In this document: positions 55,594 through 64,000 of the stretch, piece by piece | Position numbering within the stretch: position 1 is the stretch's first letter | How the letters are laid out: each line of letters begins with the position of its first letter | NCBI GenBank assembly: GCA_016711875.1 | Contig: JADJSD010000001.1 | Span: forward strand, 496,001 to 560,000 | Length of the DNA stretch: 64,000 nucleotides | Origin: Betaproteobacteria bacterium | GTDB taxonomy: Bacteria; Pseudomonadota; Gammaproteobacteria; Burkholderiales; Usitatibacteraceae | Direction: 5' to 3' | Notes under the pieces: generated by a model | Told to the model about the DNA's origin: nothing | The model's input: only the letters and a program-made list of their open reading frames with translations | The model's database searches: none | Position numbers and translations under genes: made by a program

Positions 55594-56559
55594 ATGAAGA
55601 GACTTCTTTCCACGCTCGGCTGCGCGTTCGTCCTCGCGGTCTCCCCCGCGGCCCTCGCCCAGGGGTTCCCCACGAAGCCCATCAGGATCATCGTCACCTA
55701 CCCGCCCGGCGGCGGCGCGGACCTCATGGCCCGCCTCATCGCGCCGAAGATGTCCGAAGCGCTCGGCCAGCCGGTCGTCGTCGAGAACAAGGCGGGCGCG
55801 AGCGGCCAGATCGGCGCGGGCGAGGTGGCGCGCGCAGCCCCGGACGGCTACACGCTCATGCTCGACGCGGCCAACTACGCCGTGAACCCGAGCCTTTACC
55901 CGAAGCTGCCCTACGACCCGGCCAAGGCCTTCGCGCCCATCGGCGTGCTCGCGCTCTACCCGAACATGCTCGTGGTGACGCCCTCCTTCGCGCCGAAGAA
56001 CGTGAAGGAACTGGTGGACCTCGCGAAGTCGAAGCCCGGCACCGTGGCCTTCGCCTCCTCCGGCAACGGCTCCGCGCAGCACCTCGCGGGCGAGCTCTTC
56101 AAGCAGAAGGCCGGCGTCGACCTGCAGCACATCCCCTACAAGGGCGGCGGGCCGGCCATGAACGACGTGATGGGCGGGCAGGTGCCCGTCTTCTTCGCCA
56201 ACGTGGCCTCGGGAATGGGGCACGTGAAGGGCGGGAAGCTGCGCGCGATGGCCCTCACCGGCTCCAAGCGCATCGCCGCCCTGCCGGACCTCCCGACGAT
56301 GGCCGAGGCCGGCGTGCCCGGCTACGAGGTCTACGAGTGGAACGGCATCTTCGCCCCCGCGGGAACGCCCGCGCCGGTGATCGCGAAGCTGGCCGAGGCC
56401 GTGCAGAAGGCGATGGCCTCGCCGGAGATCAGGGAACGCGTGGCCACGCTGGGCGGCGAGATCGCGCCCCAGGGCCCGAAGGAAGCGGAGAAGTTCATCC
56501 GCGAGCAGACCGAGATGTGGGCGAAGGTCGTGAAGGCCGGCAACGTCAAGGTCGACTAG
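55594..56559 (+). CDS. Bug/TctC-family periplasmic solute-binding protein
   Basis: 321 residues. Signal peptide MKRLLSTLGCAFVLAVSPAALA. The mature N-terminus FPTKPIRIIVTYPPGGGADLMAR is the family hallmark. SSGNGSAQHLAGELFKQKAG and IPYKGGGPAMNDVMGGQV form the ligand site. These receptors bind carboxylates and feed tripartite transporters or act alone. Expanded families are a betaproteobacterial trait. Followed after 23 bp by ilvD, possibly co-transcribed, and divergent from the amidohydrolase. Confidence 0.92.
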   Translation: MKRLLSTLGCAFVLAVSPAALAQGFPTKPIRIIVTYPPGGGADLMARLIAPKMSEALGQPVVVENKAGASGQIGAGEVARAAPDGYTLMLDAANYAVNPSLYPKLPYDPAKAFAPIGVLALYPNMLVVTPSFAPKNVKELVDLAKSKPGTVAFASSGNGSAQHLAGELFKQKAGVDLQHIPYKGGGPAMNDVMGGQVPVFFANVASGMGHVKGGKLRAMALTGSKRIAALPDLPTMAEAGVPGYEVYEWNGIFAPAGTPAPVIAKLAEAVQKAMASPEIRERVATLGGEIAPQGPKEAEKFIREQTEMWAKVVKAGNVKVD

Positions 56560-56582
56560 GACACCGAACGAGAGAAGCGACC

Positions 56583-58252
<1,670 letters not shown>

Positions 58253-58256
<4 letters not shown>

Positions 58257-59002
58257 CGTCCCACGAGCGAGCGGTACCAGACCGCGTAGGGCTGCGCGAG
58301 GTACCACTTGAGGGGCACGCGGCCGTAGTGCCTGCGCACGACGCCTATCGCTTCGCGGTAGTGCGCCGCGCGCTGGGTCGCCGTCTTCGTTCCCCCGTGC
58401 TCGCGGTTCACCGCGACGAAATCGTCGACGAAGGCCGGCGCGCCGTACGTCCGGTAGAGCCGCCACCAGAGGTCGTAGTCCATCGCCAGGTGGAGGCTTT
58501 CGTCGACGCCGCCCAGCGCCTCCCAGGCGCTTCGGCGGACGAGCGTGGCCGGCTGCGCCACGATGCACAGCTGGGACATCCACCGCTCGGAGAAGGGCCG
58601 CACGAGCACCGGCTTGCGCCGGCCCGTGGCCTCCTCGACGTTCCAGGCGCGTCCGTAGGCCATCGGCGCGGCCGGGTCGGCCTCCAGCGCCGCCACCAGC
58701 TTCGCGAGCCCGCCCTCGAGCAGCCAGTCGTCGCTGTTGAGCCAGCACACGTAGGGCGCGCTGCCCTTCGCGACGCCTTCGTTGATCGCGGCGGACTGCC
58801 CCGCGTCGCGGTGGCTGCGCCAGCCCAGCAGCCGCTCCGACCAGCGCGCGATGACCTGCGACGATTCGTCCTTCGAGCCCGCGTCGGCGACGTAGACCTC
58901 GACGGGCACCCCCTGCGAGAAGATCGAGGCCAGCGCCTGCTCGAGGAAACGCCCCTGGTTCAGCGACGGGACGGCGATCGTCACCTTCGCGCGCTCGGCC
59001 AT
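58253..59002 (-). CDS. Glycosyltransferase family 2
   Basis: 249 residues. GT-A start TIAVPSLNQGRFLEQALASIFSQ, then VYVADAGSKDESSQVIARW, INEGVAKGSAPYVCWLNSDDW (the metal-binding DD) and WWRLYRTYGAPAFVDDFVAVNREHGG. It should add a sugar from an NDP donor to a surface glycan. Its stop overlaps the ilvD stop by 4 bp (convergent). It is the last gene of the leftward polysaccharide cluster. Confidence 0.85.
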
Positions 59003-59005
59003 CCG

Positions 59006-59956
59006 TCAGCGCCGGGTGCTGGAGAGGTAGTCGCGATAGGCGAGCGCGAGGCCCTCGTCGAGCCCGACGCGCGGTGCCCAGTCGAGGGCCCGCAGGCGGC
59101 TCACGTCGAGGAGCTTGCGGGGCGCGCCGTCCGGCTTGGTCGTGTCGAAGACGATGCGCCCGCGGTAGCCCACCACGCGGCCCACGCGCTCGGCCAGCTC
59201 GCGGATGGTGAGATCCTCGCCGGTGCCGATGTTGATGTGCGAAAGCGCCGGGCGCGTGGCGGCCTCGTAGGCCTCACGGTCCATGCGCAGCACGTGCGCG
59301 CAGGCCGCCGCCATGTCGTCGACGAAGAGGAACTCGCGCCTCGCCTCGCCCGTGCCCCAGATGACCACCTCGGCGGCCCCCGCGACACTCGCCTCGTCGA
59401 AGCGGCGGATCAGCGCCGGGATCACGTGGCTGTTCTCGGCGTGGTAGTTGTCGCCGGGACCATAGAGGTTAGTCGGCATCACGCTGCGGAAATCGGTGCC
59501 GTACTGCCGGTTGTAGGCCTCGCACATCTTGATGCCCGCGATCTTCGCGATCGCGTAGGGCTCGTTGGTCGGCTCGAGGGGGCCCGTGAGCAGCGCGTCC
59601 TCGCGCATGGGCTGCGGGGCGAGGCGGGGGTAGATGCAGCTCGAGCCCAGGAACAGCAGCCGCTTCACGCCCGATCGCCACGCCTCGTGCACGACGTTCG
59701 ACTGCACCATCAGGTTGTCGTAGATGAACTCCGCGGGGTAGGCGGAGTTCGCGTGGATGCCGCCCACCCGCGCCGCGGCGAGCACGACGAGCTCGGGCTT
59801 CTCGGCCGCGAAGAAGGCCCGCACGGCAGCCTGGTCGGCGAGCTCGAGCTGCGCGTGCTCGCGCGCGACGATGTCCGACTCGCCCTGGGCGCGAAGCGCG
59901 CGCAGGATGGCCGACCCGACCATCCCGCGATGCCCGGCGATGTAGATCCGGCTCAC
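59006..59956 (-). CDS. fcl: GDP-L-fucose synthase (GDP-4-keto-6-deoxymannose epimerase/reductase)
   Basis: 316 residues. GTG start at 59956 overlaps the gmd stop (GTGA). Rossmann motif IAGHRGMVGSAILR, catalytic SSCIYP and YAIAKIAGIKMCEAY (Y-x3-K), MPTNLYGPGDNYH, and HINIGTGEDLTIRELA are diagnostic of WcaG/Fcl. It completes GDP-fucose synthesis from the GMD product. The start codon is GTG. Confidence 0.92.
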   Translation of the reverse strand: MSRIYIAGHRGMVGSAILRALRAQGESDIVAREHAQLELADQAAVRAFFAAEKPELVVLAAARVGGIHANSAYPAEFIYDNLMVQSNVVHEAWRSGVKRLLFLGSSCIYPRLAPQPMREDALLTGPLEPTNEPYAIAKIAGIKMCEAYNRQYGTDFRSVMPTNLYGPGDNYHAENSHVIPALIRRFDEASVAGAAEVVIWGTGEARREFLFVDDMAAACAHVLRMDREAYEAATRPALSHINIGTGEDLTIRELAERVGRVVGYRGRIVFDTTKPDGAPRKLLDVSRLRALDWAPRVGLDEGLALAYRDYLSSTRR

Positions 59957-61035
59957 TCGTGGCGGGCGTACGTCACGAAGCCCGACTTCTTCACGAGCTC
60001 GTCGCGCTCGGCCGACTTCATGTCCTCGCGCATCATCTCCGAAACGAGTTCCTGGAAGCGGATCTTCGGCACCCAACCGAGCTTCACGCGCGCCTTGGTG
60101 GCGTCGCCCAGCAGCGTCTCCACCTCGGTCGGGCGGAAATAGCGCGGATCCACCGCGACGACGCAACGGCCCTTCTCGTCGTAGCCCTTCTCGTCCACGC
60201 CCGTGCCCTTCCACGTGATCGGGAACGCGATCTCCTTCGCCGCCGCGTCCACGAACTGGCGCACGCTGAACTGCTCGCCGGTGGCGATGACGAAGTCCTC
60301 GGGCTTCTCCTGCTGCAGCATGAGCCACTGCATCTCGACGTAGTCCTTGGCGTGGCCCCAGTCGCGCTTGGCGTCGAGGTTCCCGAGGAAGAGGCAGTCC
60401 TGCAGCCCCAGCTTGATGCGCGCGAGGGCCCGCGTGATCTTGCGCGTGACGAAGGTCTCGCCCCGCACCGGGCTCTCGTGGTTGAAGAGGATGCCGTTGC
60501 AGGCGTACATCCCGTACGCCTCGCGGTAGTTCACGGTGATCCAGTAGGCGTAGAGCTTCGCGACCGCATAGGGGCTGCGCGGGTAGAAGGGCGTCGTCTC
60601 CTTCTGGGGGGTCTCCTGCACGAGGCCGTAGAGCTCGGAGGTGGAGGCCTGGTAGAAGCGGCACTTCTTCTCGAGCCGCAGGATGCGCATCGCCTCCAGG
60701 ATCCGCAGGGCGCCCAGCGCGTCGGAGTTGGCGGTGTACTCGGGCTCCTCGAAGCTCACCGCGACGTGCGATTGCGCGGCGAGGTTGTAGATCTCGTCCG
60801 GCAGCACCTCCTGGATGATGCGAATGAGGCTCGAGCTGTCCGTCATGTCCCCGTGGTGGAGGATGAAGCGGCGATCCTTCTCGTGCGGGTCCTGGTAGAG
60901 GTGGTCGATGCGGTCCGTGTTGAAGAGCGACGTGCGGCGCTTGACGCCGTGCACCTCGTAGCCCTTGGCGAGGAGGAACTCGGCCAGGTAGGAGCCGTCC
61001 TGCCCGGTGACGCCGGTGATCAGTGCTTTCTTCAT
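59953..61035 (-). CDS. gmd: GDP-mannose 4,6-dehydratase
   Basis: 360 residues. ALITGVTGQDGSYLAEFLLAKGYEVHG (NADP motif with Q-D-G), YQASTSELYGLVQE (S/T-E), YAVAKLYAYWITVNYREAYG (Y-x3-K), LFNHESPVRGETFVTRK and RDWGHAKDYVEMQW are the GMD signatures. It makes GDP-4-keto-6-deoxymannose for fucose or rhamnose. It overlaps fcl by 4 bp and the next paralogue by 4 bp, so the whole set is one operon. Confidence 0.94.
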   Translation of the reverse strand: MKKALITGVTGQDGSYLAEFLLAKGYEVHGVKRRTSLFNTDRIDHLYQDPHEKDRRFILHHGDMTDSSSLIRIIQEVLPDEIYNLAAQSHVAVSFEEPEYTANSDALGALRILEAMRILRLEKKCRFYQASTSELYGLVQETPQKETTPFYPRSPYAVAKLYAYWITVNYREAYGMYACNGILFNHESPVRGETFVTRKITRALARIKLGLQDCLFLGNLDAKRDWGHAKDYVEMQWLMLQQEKPEDFVIATGEQFSVRQFVDAAAKEIAFPITWKGTGVDEKGYDEKGRCVVAVDPRYFRPTEVETLLGDATKARVKLGWVPKIRFQELVSEMMREDMKSAERDELVKKSGFVTYARHE

Positions 61036-62060
61036 GTCTTCGCTTTCTGGATGTCCCTGCTCTGGAGGTAGGCGACCTGCGCCGCGACCATGCGGCCGAT
61101 CATTTCATCGAAGCTCACCGTGGGCTCCCAGCCGAGCGCCTCGCGCGCGCGCGACGGGTCGGCGAGCATCCGCCCGGCGTCGAGCGGCCGCACGAGGGCC
61201 GGATCGCTCACCACGCAGTCGCGCCAGTCCATGCCGACGCTGCGGTAGGCGTTCTCGCAGAGATCGCGCAGGGTGTGGAGCCGGCCGGTGCCGATCACGT
61301 AGTCGTCGGCCCGTTCCGCCTGCAGCATGAGCCACATGGCGCGGACGAAATCGCCGGCGTAGCCCCAGTCGCGGGCGATCTCGAGGTTGCCGAGCGAAAG
61401 CCGCCCGCCCTGCACGATGGGCTTGCCGCGCTCGTTGAGGTCCGGCGAGTCCGCGATGCCCAGCGCGGCGCAGGCGGCGCCGTAGGCCACCTTCTGCGTG
61501 ACGAAGTGCAGCGGCCGGCGCTCGCTTTCGTGGTTGAAGAGCAGCCCGCTCGCGATGAACAGCCCGTAGCTCTCGCGGTAGATGCGCACCATCTGGTGGG
61601 CGTACACCTTGGCGGCCGCGTAGGGGTTCACCGGGTTGAAAGGCGTGCGCTCGTTCTGCGGCGACTCGACCGACTGCCCGAACATCTCGGAGGACGAGGC
61701 GTGGTAGACGCGGCATGCGGGTCGGTGGTGGCGCACGGCCTCGAAGAGGCGCACCGCGCCCAGCCCGTTGACCAGCAGCGTTTCGGGCGCGCGCGCCCAG
61801 GATTCGCCCGGCCGCGACTGCGAGGCGAGGTTGTAGATCTCGTCGGGCTGGGCGTCCTGGACGGCCGAGGCGATGTCGACGCCCTCGGCCATGTCGCCGA
61901 AGAGCATCTCGACGCGCTCGGCGAGGTGGCTCGCGCAATTGGGCCGGTACCAGCTGTCGCGCCGCGCAAAGCCGAAGACGCGGTAGCCCTTCTCGAGCAG
62001 GAGCTCGGCGAGGAAGGAGCCGTCCTGCCCCGTGATGCCGGTGATGAGTGCGTTCTTCAT
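61032..62060 (-). CDS. Second GDP-mannose 4,6-dehydratase-like enzyme (RmlB/GMD-type SDR)
   Basis: 342 residues. GITGQDGSFLAELLLEKGYRVFG, YHASSSEMFGQSVESP, NPYAAAKVYAHQMVRIYRESYG, LFNHESERRPLHFVTQKVA, SLGNLEIARDWGYAGDFV. All key GMD residues are present, but it is clearly diverged from its neighbour (for example FARRDS in place of VKRRTS). It could feed a different GDP-deoxysugar such as GDP-rhamnose or perosamine. Overlaps the glycosyltransferase by 4 bp. Confidence 0.85.
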   Translation of the reverse strand: MKNALITGITGQDGSFLAELLLEKGYRVFGFARRDSWYRPNCASHLAERVEMLFGDMAEGVDIASAVQDAQPDEIYNLASQSRPGESWARAPETLLVNGLGAVRLFEAVRHHRPACRVYHASSSEMFGQSVESPQNERTPFNPVNPYAAAKVYAHQMVRIYRESYGLFIASGLLFNHESERRPLHFVTQKVAYGAACAALGIADSPDLNERGKPIVQGGRLSLGNLEIARDWGYAGDFVRAMWLMLQAERADDYVIGTGRLHTLRDLCENAYRSVGMDWRDCVVSDPALVRPLDAGRMLADPSRAREALGWEPTVSFDEMIGRMVAAQVAYLQSRDIQKAKT

Positions 62061-63226
62061 GGATTCGCGCCTTCCGGGGCCCCGCGCTTGCCCGCGCGGC
62101 CCGCTTCCTCGTAGAGCGCGAGGAGGTCCCGCGCGCAGTTCGACCGGTCGAACCGCGCCGCCTGCGCGGGCGCCGCCGCGCGAAGGCGCGCGAGCCGCTC
62201 GCCGTCCCGGGCCAGCGCGAGCATCGCCTGCGCCCAGCCTTCGGTGTCGAGCGGGTCGACCGCCACGCCCGCCTCGCCGGCCACCTCGGGAATGGCGCTC
62301 GAGGACGAGGCGACCGTCGCCGCGCCGAACTGCATCCCCTCGAGCACCGGCAGGCCGAAGCCCTCGAAGAGCGACGGATAGAGATTGGCGAAGCAGTGGC
62401 GGTAGAGCCAGACGAGCTCGTCGTCGGAGACGTAGCCCGTGAGGATCACGCGCCCCGCGAGCCCCATGCGCAACAGGCGCTCCGCGAAGCCGTCCATGAG
62501 CCAGCCCTTGCCCCCGGCGACCACGAGCGGCATCGCCTCGCCGCCGAGCGCGAGGTAGCGCGCGTAGGCCTCGACGAGGCGCTCCTGGTTCTTGCGTGGC
62601 TCGACGGTGCCGACGGTGAGCCAGAAGCGTCCCGGCTCGCACGCCGCCACGGCCTTCGGCATGCGCCCCGGGACGCTCGCGTCGCGAAAGCGCGAGCACG
62701 GGCTCACGACGCGCACGCGCTCGCCGGGAAAGTGCGGAAAGGTGCGCAGGAAATGCTCGCGTGTCGCCTGCGAGATCGCCACGATCCAGTCGGCCGCCAC
62801 GGCGGCGCGGAAGACGCCCTCGAAGCAGCCGACGCGATTGGCCTCCGTGGTCCACGAGGGGTCCACCGTGAAGCCCAGGTCGTAGCAGGTGTAGACGACC
62901 CGCGCGCGGGCAAAGCCGGTCGGGCACCAGAAGTTGTTCGCGTGGACGATGTCCGGCTCCCCGAGGGCGGCCTCGGCGCCAGCCGCGTTCCAGAACCCGG
63001 CGGCGGACTCGCGCGTCAGGTGGCGCGGCCCGTAGCGCACGTCGCGGCCGGGATAGGGGTTGGTGAGGGGCATCGAGGGGTCGAAGTAGAAATCGCCGAA
63101 GCTCGGGTATAGCGAAAAGCGGTGACCGGAGCCCGATTCGATCATCGCCTCGGCGAGCGCATGCGCGAAGAAGCCGCAGCCCGCCTTGCCGGAGCCGGTC
63201 TGCGAGACGTCGAATCCGATGTGCAT
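62057..63226 (-). CDS. Glycosyltransferase family 1 (GT-B)
   Basis: 389 residues. MHIGFDVSQTGSGKAGCGFFAHAL, VYTCYDLGFTVDP, IVAISQATREHFLRTFP, then the donor-binding C-terminal domain LTVGTVEPRKNQERLVEAYA, VILTGYVSDDELVWLYRHC and LYPSLFEGFGLPVLEGMQFG (E-x7-E) are GT4-like. It transfers a sugar, possibly a deoxyhexose, to the surface glycan. Start ATG 63226. Right-hand neighbour is a GT2 enzyme. Confidence 0.88.
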   Translation of the reverse strand: MHIGFDVSQTGSGKAGCGFFAHALAEAMIESGSGHRFSLYPSFGDFYFDPSMPLTNPYPGRDVRYGPRHLTRESAAGFWNAAGAEAALGEPDIVHANNFWCPTGFARARVVYTCYDLGFTVDPSWTTEANRVGCFEGVFRAAVAADWIVAISQATREHFLRTFPHFPGERVRVVSPCSRFRDASVPGRMPKAVAACEPGRFWLTVGTVEPRKNQERLVEAYARYLALGGEAMPLVVAGGKGWLMDGFAERLLRMGLAGRVILTGYVSDDELVWLYRHCFANLYPSLFEGFGLPVLEGMQFGAATVASSSSAIPEVAGEAGVAVDPLDTEGWAQAMLALARDGERLARLRAAAPAQAARFDRSNCARDLLALYEEAGRAGKRGAPEGANP

Positions 63227-63250
63227 GGGCGAATCGGGGGGAATAGCCCG

Positions 63251-64000
63251 CTATTGTCGCCCAGCCGGGGTCGAAGGAAAAGCACGGCCCTCGCCCGGGG
63301 GTGGGGGAATGGACTTGAAGGGCAGGACCTCGCGCCAGAATTCCGGGCCGGGAAGGCCGCCGTTCCAACGCCGCGACGCCCGGATCGCCTCGGCCAGGAC
63401 GGCGAGCTTGCCGACGTGCCCCTCGCCTTCCTGCACGCTCGCATGCGCGTAGTGGACGAGCCAGCGCGCGGGAACCCGCCCGAGCCTGCGCCGGAGCATG
63501 TCGTTGATCTCGGCGTGCACCGGCAGCCGCGAGCCGAGCGTCTTCGTCTCCTCGTGAAGTCGCGAGCCGGCCAGCCGCTCCGCGAGGTGATCGAAACGCG
63601 CGCCGCCCTCGGCCAGCCGCAGCCAGAACTCGTAATCCATGCAATAGCGAAGCGAGGCATCGAGCGGCCCGAACCGTTCGACCACCCGCCGGCGGAAGAA
63701 CACCGCGGGCTGGCACAGGTAGCAGTCCGTGCGCAGCTTCGCCGGGTCCCAGGGGCGCGTCGGGTAGGGCGAGATCACGCGGTCGTTCGCGTCGATGTGA
63801 TCCGCCCGGCCGTAGATCACGTCGATGCCCTCGTCTTCGGCGAAGCGCCGGGCGACGCGCTCGAGGGCACCGGGAAAGTAGACGTCGTCGGAATTGAGCC
63901 AGCCGATGATCTCGCCGTCGGTCGCGGCGATGCCGGCGTTCACCGCGTCGGCCTGCCCGCCGTCGGGGCCCGAGACCCACCGCACGGCGGGGCGGAACGC
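63251..64000 (-). CDS. Glycosyltransferase family 2 (partial at right edge)
   Basis: At least 249 residues; the 5' end is beyond the window. SGPDGGQADAVNAGIAATDGEIIGWLNSDDVYFPGALERV carries the GT2 DxD-like SDD, with CYLCQPAVFFRRRVVERFGPLDASLRYCMDYEFWLRL later. The first frame codons (FRPAVRWVSG) read through the edge without a stop. The gene is part of the leftward polysaccharide operon. Confidence 0.85.
   Translation of the reverse strand, partial: AFRPAVRWVSGPDGGQADAVNAGIAATDGEIIGWLNSDDVYFPGALERVARRFAEDEGIDVIYGRADHIDANDRVISPYPTRPWDPAKLRTDCYLCQPAVFFRRRVVERFGPLDASLRYCMDYEFWLRLAEGGARFDHLAERLAGSRLHEETKTLGSRLPVHAEINDMLRRRLGRVPARWLVHYAHASVQEGEGHVGKLAVLAEAIRASRRWNGGLPGPEFWREVLPFKSIPPPPGEGRAFPSTPAGRQ

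Overview
The window looks like part of a high-GC betaproteobacterial chromosome. The evidence is the Bug/TctC-type periplasmic binding protein, the gene content and the strongly GC-biased third codon positions. I cannot name the genus. It has two very different halves, separated by a tRNA-Ala(CGC) gene at about 37.6 kb.

Bases 1-25.2 kb are the late region of a lambda-like (siphovirus) prophage, nearly all on the + strand. The order is classical: terminase small and large subunits, two unknown virion proteins, gpW-like joiner, portal, S49 protease with an embedded scaffold, gpD decoration protein, gpE capsid, head-tail completion proteins, tail tube, G/GT tail chaperones with a slippery T7 run, tape measure, a run of large minor-tail and adhesin-like proteins, a terminator, and a holin/endolysin lysis cassette. 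One gene (10.3-10.8 kb) lies on the opposite strand inside the tail operon and looks like a cargo (moron) gene. The early region and integrase are not in the window.

Bases 25.2-37.2 kb form a defence island: a truncated TumA-like HTH antitoxin, a DarT/DarG toxin-antitoxin pair, and a convergent four-gene cluster (HTH regulator, SNF2 helicase, Mod-type DNA methyltransferase, Res-type helicase/nuclease) resembling a type III restriction-modification system with an extra SNF2 helicase. The tRNA-Ala, with its own promoter and terminator, closes this side.

Bases 37.6-64 kb are ordinary chromosome. They hold a secreted unknown protein, an MgtC/DUF4010 membrane protein, a ketopantoate-reductase-family enzyme, an NTF2-like protein, a LysR regulator divergent from an AhpD-like protein, a PNPOx-family protein, a diiron protein coupled to a patatin lipase, an IPT/NHL-repeat protein, and an ECF sigma factor with a Ser/Thr kinase. 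These are followed by a hydrolase, an amidase lipoprotein, lgt, an amidohydrolase divergent from a TctC protein and ilvD, and a surface-polysaccharide cluster (glycosyltransferases, GDP-fucose synthase, two GDP-mannose dehydratases) that runs off the right edge.

A striking global property is that genes left of the tRNA carry some 20-25 single- or double-base frameshifts without in-frame nonsense codons, whereas the roughly 24 genes to the right appear intact. Left-side genes are therefore annotated as full-length spans with apparent frameshifts. Whether these are assembly indels or real decay cannot be settled from one sequence.
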